The translations under genes were made by a program, and so were the position numbers. Shown piece after piece: positions 36,062 through 44,834 of a stretch of DNA of 45,703 nucleotides. Numbering within the stretch: the first letter of the stretch is position 1; every line of letters begins with the position of its first letter. The notes under the pieces are model-generated. The model searched no databases and was not told the origin of the DNA. It saw nothing but the letters and a program-made list of their open reading frames with translations. Location of the stretch: the NCBI GenBank assembly GCA_937136055.1, contig CAKZOD010000013.1, positions 1-45,703 of the forward strand. Reading direction: 5' to 3'. This DNA comes from an uncultured Oceanospirillaceae bacterium. GTDB taxonomy: Bacteria; Pseudomonadota; Gammaproteobacteria; Pseudomonadales; Balneatricaceae.

Positions 36062-37003
36062 TTATTTAATAGCTAAGTGCTTTTGCACTGCGCTTAACCC
36101 GTCTTTTCCATCGAATGTAGATACACCAGATAACCAATTATTAAGCACCCCTGGGTTATTGCTTAGCCACTTTTGAGCGGCATTTGCTGGAGAAAGCGCG
36201 TCGTCCAAGATATAACCCATCATCTGATTTTCCATTTTCAGATTAAATTTTAGATTGTTTAATAGCTTGCCAATGTTCGGACACTGCTGCTGGTAACCTT
36301 TGCGGCTAAGCGTGTGAATTGTTGCCCCGCCAAAATTTTCGCCAAAATACTTATCGCCACCTGTTAGGTAAGCTAGCTCAAAATTACTGTTCATTGGATG
36401 AGGTTCCCACGCTAGAAAAGCGATGTGTTGTTCGCGTTTGATCGCTCTTTTAACTTGGCTGAGAACTCCTTGCTCACCCGATTCGACTAAGCTCCAGTCT
36501 TTTAAGCTGAAATCACCGCTATCGATCATTTTTTGTAGTAACTGATTTGCAGGGGCGCCAGCTTCTATGCCATAGATGCGCTTTTTGAATTTCTCCTTTG
36601 CCGTTGATAGTTGAGAGAAGTCTGTAATACCTTGTTCTGCTACATATTTAGGTACAGCTAAAGTGAACTTTGCCCCTGTTAAGTTGGTTGTTACTACATC
36701 GATGGCACCTTCGCCTTTGTATTTTTCAACAAATTTTTGTTGAGCGGGCATCCAGTTACCCAAAAAAACGTCGATCTCATTGTTTTTCATGCCTTCAAAG
36801 CCGATAGGTACCGCCAGAGTACTTACTTTTGCTTTGTAGCCTAGACCTTCTAAAACGGTACTTGCTAGTGCGTTTGTAGAACTTATATCGGTCCAGCCTG
36901 GATCAGTAAAGCGAACAGTTTGACAGTTGTTTGCTAAAGTATTGCTGCTAATAGCTGCGATTATAGTGATTGGCAAAATTGCCTTAGTGAATGTTTTTAA
37001 CAT
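36062..37003 (-). CDS. choX: Choline ABC transporter binding protein (ChoX-like)
   Basis: This is a 313-residue periplasmic binding protein of the OpuAC/ChoX family. The signal peptide is MLKTFTKAILPITIIAAISS. Aromatic cage candidates that bind quaternary ammonium groups include the W of FTDPGWTDISS, the W of LGNWMP, and the W of FLAWEPHPMNS. ATG 37003 is chosen because AAAGG is suitably placed and the signal peptide then begins at the start. It lies 10 bases after betC, so the two form an operon that links choline release to capture. No cognate permease is next to it on this strand. The nearest permease and ATPase are at 41008-42922. Confidence 0.88.
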   Translation of the reverse strand: MLKTFTKAILPITIIAAISSNTLANNCQTVRFTDPGWTDISSTNALASTVLEGLGYKAKVSTLAVPIGFEGMKNNEIDVFLGNWMPAQQKFVEKYKGEGAIDVVTTNLTGAKFTLAVPKYVAEQGITDFSQLSTAKEKFKKRIYGIEAGAPANQLLQKMIDSGDFSLKDWSLVESGEQGVLSQVKRAIKREQHIAFLAWEPHPMNSNFELAYLTGGDKYFGENFGGATIHTLSRKGYQQQCPNIGKLLNNLKFNLKMENQMMGYILDDALSPANAAQKWLSNNPGVLNNWLSGVSTFDGKDGLSAVQKHLAIK

Positions 37004-37013
37004 GTTATGCCTT

Positions 37014-38558
37014 TTAATTATCGTTATTTTCAGTGACACGAGGGAAGCGGGCGCCCGCTTCTAGGTCGTCTAAATCAATGTGGTTACGCATATACATTTG
37101 ACTGGCGTCGAAGATTGGCTGGTGGTCCCAACGAGGCGTTACGCCAAGTTTATGAGCGGCTGCAATCAGGCGTCGTCTTTGTTGGCTGATAATGACTTGC
37201 TCTGAGATTGCATCGCTATCCCAACGTTGGTTTGCCTCAGCGCGAAACTCTGAAAGTAGCTGGGCATGATTTTCATCATTGGTTAGGTTATTGCGCTCTT
37301 GCGGGTCACAGCTTAAATCGAACAGCTGATCAGGATCTCCTTTAGAGCAGACATACTTAAAGTTAGCGCGGCGTATCATGAAAAGCGGAGCGATAGCACC
37401 TTCGCCCATGTATTCACCGATCACTTCATCGTGGCCAGTTTCGCCTTGTAAATGAGGCAGTAAAGAGCGGCCATCAAGTGGCATGGCATAGTCAGGTGCT
37501 TTACCGTTATTGGCAAGCTCGGCAAAGGTAGGTAGTAAATCCATTGTAGAAACACTTTGTGAAACCCGTGCAGCTTTAAATAGTTTAGGTGCATAAACTA
37601 GCATTGGCACCCGTGCAGACCACTCAAAATAGCTCATTTTGTACCAAAGTCCTCGCTCGCCGAGCATATCTCCATGATCACCAGAGAAGACAACAATCGT
37701 ATTATCATCCAGTCCCGAATCTTCTAATACCTGCATTAGCTCGCCGATTTTGTCATCAACGTAACTGATAGAGCCGTAATAAGCGCGACGAGCATTGCGA
37801 ATCTGCTGGTCACTTATTTCAGTTCTATCCATTTGATAGACATGCAGTAAGCGCTTTGAATGTGGGTCTTGCTCATCTGCTGGAATTTCAAATGATGGCA
37901 ATTCGATATCTTCATCTTCATAGCGGTCCCAGTATTCCTTTGGCGTTGCATAAGGGTCGTGAGGGTGGGTCATTGAAACTGTTAAGCAAAATGGGCGAGC
38001 TTCATTGCTGCCAGCTTCCTTTGCGCGATCAAATAAATAGCGCTTAGCGTGAAACACAACCTCGTCATCAAAGTCGAGTTGGTTGGTGCGTATTGTTGGA
38101 CCCGCTTGGGTCACTGAAGACATATTATGATACCAAGTCGGGCGTTCTTGAGGGTTTTTCCAGTCAGGAAACCAGCCGTAATCAGCAGGATAAATATCAG
38201 TTGTTAAGCGCTGTTCAAATCCATGTAATTGATCAGGGCCGCAAAAATGCATTTTTCCTGATAATGCTGTTTGGTAACCCGCATGTCGAAGGTAATGAGC
38301 GTAGGTAGGAATATCAGCAGGAAACTCTGCTGCATTATCCCAAGCGCCTATTTTGCTCGGCAGTTGACCTGTCATTAAGACATAGCGGCTGGGGGCGCAA
38401 AGAGGGCTATTACAATAAGCGCTATCAAAAGTTACGCCACCTTGACTAAGTTTATCGATATTGGGTGTTTTAGCTGTATTGCCACCGTATGTTTTTAAGA
38501 CGGGAGCTGCCAACTGATCAGCCATGATAAATAAAATATTGGGTTGTGTTTGTGGCAT
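37014..38558 (-). CDS. betC: Choline-sulfatase
   Basis: This is a 514-residue sulfatase that converts choline-O-sulfate to choline and sulfate. The formylglycine motif is CAPSR, with Cys54 the residue matured to formylglycine, and Asp14 is a metal ligand. Other family blocks are FSGDHGDMLGERGLWYK and the choline-sulfatase C terminus RRRLIAAAHKLGVTPRWDHQ. ATG 38558 is chosen because AAAGGA lies 7-8 bases upstream. An ATG seven codons earlier is also in frame. No signal peptide is present, as in known BetC. It is cotranscribed with choX and divergent from a betR-type regulator. No formylglycine-generating enzyme is in this window. Confidence 0.96.
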   Translation of the reverse strand: MPQTQPNILFIMADQLAAPVLKTYGGNTAKTPNIDKLSQGGVTFDSAYCNSPLCAPSRYVLMTGQLPSKIGAWDNAAEFPADIPTYAHYLRHAGYQTALSGKMHFCGPDQLHGFEQRLTTDIYPADYGWFPDWKNPQERPTWYHNMSSVTQAGPTIRTNQLDFDDEVVFHAKRYLFDRAKEAGSNEARPFCLTVSMTHPHDPYATPKEYWDRYEDEDIELPSFEIPADEQDPHSKRLLHVYQMDRTEISDQQIRNARRAYYGSISYVDDKIGELMQVLEDSGLDDNTIVVFSGDHGDMLGERGLWYKMSYFEWSARVPMLVYAPKLFKAARVSQSVSTMDLLPTFAELANNGKAPDYAMPLDGRSLLPHLQGETGHDEVIGEYMGEGAIAPLFMIRRANFKYVCSKGDPDQLFDLSCDPQERNNLTNDENHAQLLSEFRAEANQRWDSDAISEQVIISQQRRRLIAAAHKLGVTPRWDHQPIFDASQMYMRNHIDLDDLEAGARFPRVTENNDN

Positions 38559-38690
38559 AAATTTGTCCTTTAATTGCAATTCGAGTTGCGATGGCGATGC
38601 TGTAAATAAGAATAATGTGAAGATTAAATTGCCTATTTCTTAATGCTTTGTAAACTAGCTAAAAACTAATCAATGAAGTAAGTTTAACTA

Positions 38691-39587
38691 ATGTTATTAA
38701 AAAATAGATTGCCCTCAAATCAAAGTTTGATTGTGTTTGAATCAGCGGCACGACTACTTAGCTTTACTGCAGCTGCGAAAGAATTAGGCTCTACTCAGTC
38801 AGCTGTAAGCCAGTTAATGCGCTCAATGGAACTAAATTTGTCACTGCAACTTTTTCAGCGGGTTTACCGTGGTATCGAGTTAACGGAAGAAGGGAGACAG
38901 CTTTTATCAGTAGTTCAGCTAAACTTAAATGACATCGCAAATAGTATTGAAAAGTTGCAACAAGCACAGCACAAGCCTGTTTTAAATGTCGCTATGGATT
39001 ACGCTTTTGCGGCTTATTGGTTACTGCCTCGCTTAACGTTGTATCGCAAGCAATACCCTGAGGTAGAAGTGCGGGTGATTAGCGAGCAAGAAGTAGAGAT
39101 GAATGAGCGTGCAGATATCGATATAGCCATTATGTTTGCCAGTCACCCTCCCGATAATTCTATGCTGCTTTTTAAAGAGCAGGTTTTTCCTGTGTGTAGC
39201 CCGGGGTTTTATCAGCAAAAAGGTGGAATAAACAGTCATAAAGCATTGTCTGAGTTGCCACTGCTAAAATTGACAGAGCAAAATAATGCTCAGTGGTTGG
39301 ATTGGGAAAGGTTCTTTAAAGGCAGGCGCAGCAAAGTTAAGCCTGTTGAATCAGTCATGGCGTTTAACAATTATACTTTGCTCGTGCAGGCTGCTATTGC
39401 CGGGCAAGGTGTTGGTTTAGGCTGGGGAGGGTTAGTCGATGATATGCTAACAAGTGGCATGCTGGTAGCGCTTAACGATTTTCAATTAACTTCTAATGCG
39501 GGGTATTACGCGGTGCAGTCAAATACACGCCGCAAAGGTGCAAGTGATCAGTTTATTGATTGGTTAGCGACTCAGATTACCACTTAA
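38691..39587 (+). CDS. LysR regulator of choline-sulfate use (BetR-like)
   Basis: This is a 298-residue LysR-type regulator. The HTH is SFTAAAKELGSTQSAVSQLM. The effector domain starts near residue 92. It resembles GcvA/BetR-type proteins annotated next to choline-sulfatase genes. It is divergent from betC across 132 bases, so it probably activates betC-choX when choline-O-sulfate or choline is present. The start gives the usual HTH distance. Confidence 0.9.
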   Translation: MLLKNRLPSNQSLIVFESAARLLSFTAAAKELGSTQSAVSQLMRSMELNLSLQLFQRVYRGIELTEEGRQLLSVVQLNLNDIANSIEKLQQAQHKPVLNVAMDYAFAAYWLLPRLTLYRKQYPEVEVRVISEQEVEMNERADIDIAIMFASHPPDNSMLLFKEQVFPVCSPGFYQQKGGINSHKALSELPLLKLTEQNNAQWLDWERFFKGRRSKVKPVESVMAFNNYTLLVQAAIAGQGVGLGWGGLVDDMLTSGMLVALNDFQLTSNAGYYAVQSNTRRKGASDQFIDWLATQITT

Positions 39588-39611
39588 ATGAGGCGCTCTT
39601 TGTTTATGGGT

Positions 39612-39647
39612 AGTTAATAGATAGTTTAAGGGGAGTTAATAGATAGT
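39612..39647. promoter_or_regulatory. Two 14-bp direct repeats before the binding-protein gene
   Basis: AGTTAATAGATAGT occurs at 39612-39625 and again, identical, at 39634-39647. The 22-base period is two helical turns. It lies about 175 bases upstream of the second binding-protein gene, so it is a candidate site for a regulator that binds as a tandem dimer. Confidence 0.5.
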
Positions 39648-39765
39648 CTCGTAAGTAAATCAAGAAACGCTTTTAGTTAAGGCAAATATTACCAATCAGT
39701 TATAGCTGATAGAGCGCTTGAGAGCGTTGTAAATTTTATAAGGAATGTGCCATGATGGTGCTGTA

Positions 39766-39788
39766 ATATATGTAGCAACTACATGTAT
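39766..39788 (+). promoter_or_regulatory. Inverted repeat near the binding-protein start
   Basis: ATATATGTAG (39766-39775) and CTACATGTAT (39779-39788) form a 10-bp dyad with one mismatch and a CAA centre, 32 bases before the ATG at 39821. It could be an operator or a leader hairpin. No clear -35/-10 pair was identified in this gap. Confidence 0.4.
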
Positions 39789-39820
39789 ATAGCTGATGAA
39801 ATGACTAAAAGGAGTTTAGT

Positions 39821-40849
39821 ATGCCTCATCGAACTATAAAACAAAAAAAACACTCCCCGATTGTAAGATCTTCTTTTCTGGCGGGCATGATGCTAGTCAG
39901 CAGCGCTCAAGTATATGCTCAATGCGGTACTGTCTCTATTGCAGAGATGAATTGGTCAACCGCTGAGTTTGCAGCAAATCTCGATAAAATCATTCTCTCT
40001 GAAGGGTATGGCTGCGAAGTTGATTTAGTCCCTGGTGCTACTAATACCACATTCGCATCCATGGAAAGCAAAGGTCAACCAGATGTTGCACCTGAATTTT
40101 GGAGTAACTCTGTGTCTGTAAGGCTCAAAGCGGCTCAAGAGAAGGGGGATTTAACAGTGGGGGTGCAGCTTATATCAGATGCCACTGAAGGCTGGTTCAT
40201 CTCTCCTGCTATCGCTGAAAAATACCCGGATATAAAAACGGTTGATGATGTGCTCGCGCGTCCAGAGTTATTCCCTAATAAAGAGGAGCCTGGTAAAGGG
40301 GCTTTTATGACCTGCCCAACTGGCTGGGGGTGTGGTGGTGTTAATGCAAACTTAGCTAAAGCGAGTGCTTATAATTTTGAAAAAGCAGGATTTGCAATTG
40401 TAGATCCCGGCTCTGCTGCTGGGCTTGATGGTGCTATTGCTAAGGCTGTTCAGCGCAACGAAGCATGGTTTGGTTACTATTGGCAGCCAACGATAAGTGC
40501 CAGCAAGTACAAACTCAAACTGCTAGATTTTCAAGCTAAGTTCGATGCGAAAAACTGGCACGAATGTTTGTCAGTAGAAGATTGTGATAATCCCCAGCGA
40601 ACGACATGGATAGCATCTAAGGTAAATACAGTTGTCTCAACTAAGTTTGCACAGAAAAATCCAGATTTAATGGATTACTTTAATAAGCGCTCATACAGCT
40701 CTGCCGAAGTCGGCCCTATTATTGTTTATATGGATGAAAATCAAGCAAGTGGTGAGGATGCCGCATATTACTTCCTTAAAAATTATGAGCCGCTTTGGAC
40801 TTCATGGGTCTCTAAAGAGGTGGCAGATAAAGTGAAAAAGTCACTGTAA
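39821..40849 (+). CDS. Quaternary-amine ABC transporter binding protein
   Basis: This is a 342-residue periplasmic binding protein of the OpuAC (glycine betaine/choline type) family. Residues 1-34 form a long signal peptide ending YAQ. Features include WSTAEFAANLDKIILSEGYG, PEFWSN and a TCPTGWGCGGVNANLAKA segment near residue 162. AAGGAG lies six bases before the ATG. A terminator separates it from the permease and ATPase genes that follow. It is a different subfamily from ChoX. The substrate may be glycine betaine, choline, TMAO or a related compound, and the sequence does not decide. Confidence 0.86.
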   Translation: MPHRTIKQKKHSPIVRSSFLAGMMLVSSAQVYAQCGTVSIAEMNWSTAEFAANLDKIILSEGYGCEVDLVPGATNTTFASMESKGQPDVAPEFWSNSVSVRLKAAQEKGDLTVGVQLISDATEGWFISPAIAEKYPDIKTVDDVLARPELFPNKEEPGKGAFMTCPTGWGCGGVNANLAKASAYNFEKAGFAIVDPGSAAGLDGAIAKAVQRNEAWFGYYWQPTISASKYKLKLLDFQAKFDAKNWHECLSVEDCDNPQRTTWIASKVNTVVSTKFAQKNPDLMDYFNKRSYSSAEVGPIIVYMDENQASGEDAAYYFLKNYEPLWTSWVSKEVADKVKKSL

Positions 40850-40876
40850 ATATGAAGCTTATTTAAAATTGAAAAG

Positions 40877-40900
40877 AGGGGCTGATTTAGCCCCTTTTTT
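40877..40900 (+). terminator. Terminator between binding-protein and permease genes
   Basis: AGGGGCT (40877-40883) pairs perfectly with AGCCCCT (40889-40895) around a GATTT loop, followed by six T residues. It lies 27 bases after the binding-protein stop. Partial read-through would give much more binding protein than permease. Confidence 0.85.
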
Positions 40901-41007
40901 GCAAATGTATTAGTAAATAACTTTCGAAATTTAAAGGTCAGAGTTTTCAGCTGTTATGGTGAAGAGTCAATTGCAAACAGAATCAAAAATCATCTATGGA
41001 GGATGCT

Positions 41008-41895
41008 GTGAGTTGGTCTGAATTTCCCAGTATGTCTAAAAGCGAGCTGCGTGGTTTGCGCAAATCGATAGATCAAGGTTTTAGAGAATTCGCTGCTGAG
41101 TATGGTGAAAGCTTAGAAAAATTTTTTGATCCACTACTGAGTTTTTTAATCTTTAGTGAACGCTTATTACTAAGTACGCCATGGCCTTTGATGATTGCTA
41201 TCTGTGCCTCTATCGCTTTTGTTGGCAGTCGCAGTTGGAAGATTGTGATAGGTGTGGTGGTTGCTTTCTTGGTGATCGGCTATTTAGGGATGTGGGCAGA
41301 TACGATGCGAACATTATCTATCATCACTGTTTGTACGGCAGTGGCTGTAGCTATTGGTATACCCATTGGAATATTGATGGCCAAGTCAGATCGCACTCAA
41401 ACAGTGGTGTCGCCAGTGTTAGATGTTATGCAAACCATGCCTAGTTTTGTCTATTTGATTCCAGTGGTTATGTTGCTTGGTATCGGAAAAGTAGCAGGTA
41501 TGTTGGCTGTGATTGTCTATGCATTACCGCCAATCGTACGCTTAACCAACTTAGGGATTCGCGAGGTAGATAGTGATGTTATTGAAGCGGCTGATGCATA
41601 CGGAACTAACAGCTGGCAAAAATTGACCAAAGTTCAATTACCACTGGCGCTACCCGCTATTTTTGCCGGGGTTAATCAAACGATTATGTTATCGCTTTCA
41701 ATGGTGGTTATCGCTTCGATGATTGGAGTCAAAGGCCTAGGGCAGCCTGTTCTTAAAGCCATCCAGAATCAGTATTTCGCGATTGGCCTATTGAACGGCT
41801 TTGCTATTGTTGCACTGGCGATTATTTTTGATCGCGTTTCTCAGCGCTACGGTATGCGTATTCAAAGGCATCGCCAAGGTAAAAGTGATGTCTGA
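41008..41895 (+). CDS. Quaternary-amine ABC transporter permease (ProW-like)
   Basis: This is a 295-residue inner-membrane permease with about six hydrophobic segments from residue 50 on, after a charged cytoplasmic N terminus. The coupling-helix EAA-type motif is EAADAYGTNSWQKLTKVQLP, followed by the GVNQTIMLSLSMVVIASMIG block typical of ProW/OpuAB. GTG 41008 is chosen because GGAGG (40998-41002) is five bases upstream. An in-frame ATG at 40996 has no Shine-Dalgarno. Its stop overlaps the ATPase gene start by eight bases, so the two are coupled. Confidence 0.92.
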   Translation: MSWSEFPSMSKSELRGLRKSIDQGFREFAAEYGESLEKFFDPLLSFLIFSERLLLSTPWPLMIAICASIAFVGSRSWKIVIGVVVAFLVIGYLGMWADTMRTLSIITVCTAVAVAIGIPIGILMAKSDRTQTVVSPVLDVMQTMPSFVYLIPVVMLLGIGKVAGMLAVIVYALPPIVRLTNLGIREVDSDVIEAADAYGTNSWQKLTKVQLPLALPAIFAGVNQTIMLSLSMVVIASMIGVKGLGQPVLKAIQNQYFAIGLLNGFAIVALAIIFDRVSQRYGMRIQRHRQGKSDV

Positions 41896-42922
41896 ATCTA
41901 ACGTAAAAATTCACATTAATAATCTGACTAAAATTTTTGGTGCAAGCCCATCATCAATGTTACCCCTCGTTGAGCAAGGGATTGGTAAAGGTAAACTGCT
42001 GGAAGAGCACGATCATGTGTTAGCGCTCGATAGAGTCAACATGCAGCTTAACGCGCATTCGATAGAAGTCATTATGGGGTTGTCTGGGTCAGGGAAATCA
42101 ACATTGGTGCGCCATATTAATCGGCTGATAGCGCCAACTTCGGGTAGTGTGCTGGTGGATGGTGAAGATGTATGCGCTATGTCTGATAAAACACTGAGGG
42201 ATTTTCGTCAACGAAAGACAGCCATGGTCTTTCAAAATTTTGCACTTTTACCGCATCGTACAGTGATTGATAACATTGCTTTTGGTCTTGAGGTGCGAGG
42301 TGTTGGCAGAACGCAGTTAAATGAAAAAAGCTATTTTTGGTTAGATAAAGTGGGGCTAGCAGGGCTGGATAGGCATTACCCTGCACAGCTTTCAGGCGGA
42401 ATGCAGCAGCGGGTTGGGTTGGCGCGAGCGTTGGCCTGTGATGCCGATATCTTAATGATGGATGAGGCCTTTAGTGCTTTAGATCCATTGATTCGCTCTG
42501 ATATGCAAGATATTTTACTCGAACTACAAAAAGATCTGCGAAAAACGATTGTTTTTATTACTCATGATTTAGATGAAGCACTTAAGATTGGTGATCGCAT
42601 TGCTATTTTGAACCAAGGCAGATTAGTGCAGCAAGGCAGTACAGAAGATATATTATTACGCCCAGCAGATGGTTATGTGCGTCGCTTTGTTGCAGATGTG
42701 AACCGAACGGGAGTACTCAGAGCACGCTCCATTATGGCGCTCAAGTGGCAGCAGGAAAAAGCACAAAATAACGCAGTGGTTGTTCAAGAAGATGATACCT
42801 TGCGTAAAGTGCTACATATGATGTTAAAAGCAGATTCCTTTAATGCAGTTGTGACTGACGAAGCCGGTAAAGCGGTAGGGCATATTGATGCCGATATGGT
42901 AGCGCAAGCCGTAAATTATTAG
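41888..42922 (+). CDS. Quaternary-amine ABC transporter ATPase (ProV-like)
   Basis: This is a 344-residue ATPase that powers the transporter. Walker A is GLSGSGKST, the Q-loop is FQNFALLPH, the signature is LSGGMQQR, Walker B is ILMMDEAFSALD and the H-loop is ITHDLDEA. The C terminus has about one CBS-like unit (DDTLRKVLHMMLKADSFNAV), not the usual ProV pair, so ionic-strength sensing by a CBS tandem may be reduced. ATG 41888 lies inside the end of the permease gene and follows AAGG. An in-frame ATG at 41801 lies inside the permease gene and would add an unrelated N terminus. Confidence 0.94.
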   Translation: MSESNVKIHINNLTKIFGASPSSMLPLVEQGIGKGKLLEEHDHVLALDRVNMQLNAHSIEVIMGLSGSGKSTLVRHINRLIAPTSGSVLVDGEDVCAMSDKTLRDFRQRKTAMVFQNFALLPHRTVIDNIAFGLEVRGVGRTQLNEKSYFWLDKVGLAGLDRHYPAQLSGGMQQRVGLARALACDADILMMDEAFSALDPLIRSDMQDILLELQKDLRKTIVFITHDLDEALKIGDRIAILNQGRLVQQGSTEDILLRPADGYVRRFVADVNRTGVLRARSIMALKWQQEKAQNNAVVVQEDDTLRKVLHMMLKADSFNAVVTDEAGKAVGHIDADMVAQAVNY

Positions 42923-42968
42923 CAATACGGCAGTTAAAGGCTTAACAATAGAACAAGGATAGTTTGGA

Positions 42969-44531
42969 ATGGATGTAGCGCAAAAGGAATATGATTTAGC
43001 GGTGTCTTGTTTGCAAAAGGGTGACAATAGTCAGGCGCTAGAAAAATTTAAAAATGTACTCAAAATAGATAATAAACATGTGCTTGGACAGCACTATTTT
43101 GGGTTGTTAAGTATATCATTGGGTAAAGGAGTGATAAGTTCAGCACAAGCCATGAATAGAGCGCTAAGAAGCGATCCTAGTTCTAAAATAATGAGGGATA
43201 ACCATTTTGGAATAGCGCTAGTTGCCTATCGAGAAGGCAAAAAGTCGATTGCTATGCTGCTGCTTGAGTTTGCCAGTTCGCTGTTGAAAAATGATCTCGA
43301 ACTGATATCGAACTTGGCAAGAATCTATTTACTTAATAATAAAGCAGAACAGGCCTGGGAGTTATTGGAAAAAGTAGAAATCCAGAAAGATTTTAACTGT
43401 CTTTTTTATCAGGCAGTGAGTGCAAAGTTTATGAATCGAGAGAATCAGGCAACCCAGTTGTTTAATCAGGCTTTACGCTTGAATCCTTTACAGGTGCTGG
43501 GAATGAATAATAAGCACGCAAAATCTGAGCAGAAAGCTAAAGTGCTGGTTTGTTTTGCAACTGAAAAAATACCATTTCAAGTACATGCAAAGAATGAGCA
43601 GATCGCTTTTTCAATTAGCGGTGGTCATTTTAGTACTGATATTTTATTGAGAGGCGCGAGCGTCAGCCAAAAGCAGTTGTTTATCTCTGGTTCAAAGGCT
43701 TGTCAGCAATATTTAGCAGATATCGATCAATATGATGTGGTCATTAATGCGATATCAGATCCTGAAATAGCAAAGGAATCCTTAACTATATTGCAGGAAG
43801 GGCTTGTAGGAAAAAATGTAAGACTGATCAACCCTCCCGAGTTTGTGCTTCCAACAACTCGCGAAGAGATCTATCAGAGAATTGCCAAAATTCCACAGGT
43901 TTTGATGGCGCAGACTTGGCAGCTAAAGCTGCAAGGAAGTGCAGAGCAATGTAAAAAGCAGTTGGCAGATATTGAACCTCCCTACTTATTGCGCCCTTTA
44001 GGTAGCAGTACAGGGGTTGGTTTATCAAAGATTGATAATATTGAAGAGATTAACCCACTGCTGCCTAGTTTAAATAACCAAGTGCTAAACATTTGCCCTT
44101 TTATCAATTTTAAATCAGCAGATGGGCGTTATCGTAAATATCGAGTGTTTGTAATTGGTGGTGATATCTATCCTGAACACTGTGTAATCAGTAATCATTG
44201 GAATGTACACAGCTCCTCAAGGCTGATTTTGATGAGAGATAATGATCAATACCGCAAAGAGGAAGAGCGCTTTACAGCCGATATTTCAAATGTACTCAAT
44301 GCAAAACAGCTGCGAGCGATTAAAGACATTGCCGATGTGCTCAAGCTCGATTACTTTGGTATAGATTTTAGTTTGATGGATGATGGCACGCTCTTGGTAT
44401 TTGAAGCGAACAGTGGCATGCGAGTGAACTCTGATTACAATCAAGAATTTCCGTATTTGCGCCCAGCGATTGAGAAAATATGCCTTGGCTTTGGAAAAAT
44501 GCTAAATAATAAGCTTCAACAAAAGCTTTGA
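42969..44531 (+). CDS. TPR plus ATP-grasp protein
   Basis: This is a 520-residue cytoplasmic protein. Residues 1-185 are tetratricopeptide-like repeats (AVSCLQKGDNSQALEKFKNV, then FYQAVSAKFMNRENQATQLF). The middle resembles a pre-ATP-grasp region (INPPEFVLPTTREEIYQRIA). Residues 335-510 are an ATP-grasp domain: PYLLRPLGSSTGVGL (glycine-rich loop), YRKYRVFVIGGDIYPEHCV, and YFGIDFSLMDDGTLLVFEAN with the metal-binding Glu and Asn. Such enzymes join a carboxylate to an amine or thiol using ATP. It starts 46 bases after the ATPase gene and could be in the same transcript. I do not recognise a characterised homologue. The substrate is unknown. Confidence 0.75.
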   Translation: MDVAQKEYDLAVSCLQKGDNSQALEKFKNVLKIDNKHVLGQHYFGLLSISLGKGVISSAQAMNRALRSDPSSKIMRDNHFGIALVAYREGKKSIAMLLLEFASSLLKNDLELISNLARIYLLNNKAEQAWELLEKVEIQKDFNCLFYQAVSAKFMNRENQATQLFNQALRLNPLQVLGMNNKHAKSEQKAKVLVCFATEKIPFQVHAKNEQIAFSISGGHFSTDILLRGASVSQKQLFISGSKACQQYLADIDQYDVVINAISDPEIAKESLTILQEGLVGKNVRLINPPEFVLPTTREEIYQRIAKIPQVLMAQTWQLKLQGSAEQCKKQLADIEPPYLLRPLGSSTGVGLSKIDNIEEINPLLPSLNNQVLNICPFINFKSADGRYRKYRVFVIGGDIYPEHCVISNHWNVHSSSRLILMRDNDQYRKEEERFTADISNVLNAKQLRAIKDIADVLKLDYFGIDFSLMDDGTLLVFEANSGMRVNSDYNQEFPYLRPAIEKICLGFGKMLNNKLQQKL

Positions 44532-44834
44532 ACCTAACGTGCTAAAAAGCATTAACCGCATATGCAAAAGACAAGAAAGGCTTATGGGGCATATTCTTAT
44601 GCACCCTAAGCAAAACAGACATCAATACCTGATATGAGCCTTGCCAATTTAAAGAATTCTCGTCTAGCACTCATTCAAAGAGTGTATTTAGTAGTTGTAC
44701 CTTAGTGTGATTACAGTAATATGAGGCGATTGAAAACACGCTGCTCTGGTATTCGTTGGCAGGAATAAGACTGGATTAAGGGTAGCCGAAAATATTGTAG
44801 CTATTCGCTAATTGATAAGTTCAAAAGGTATTTA
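44532..44834. other. Gap with imperfect hairpin before the SDR gene
   Basis: No gene is visible in these 303 bases. A 14-bp imperfect stem (44580-44593 with 44598-44611, two mismatches) lies about 50 bases after the ATP-grasp stop and may end that transcript, although no T run follows. The rest has no clear promoter that I can support. Confidence 0.4.

Noticed and set aside
41181..41444. An 87-codon frame within the permease gene
   Set aside because: It is out of frame with a clear ProW-type permease and matches nothing.
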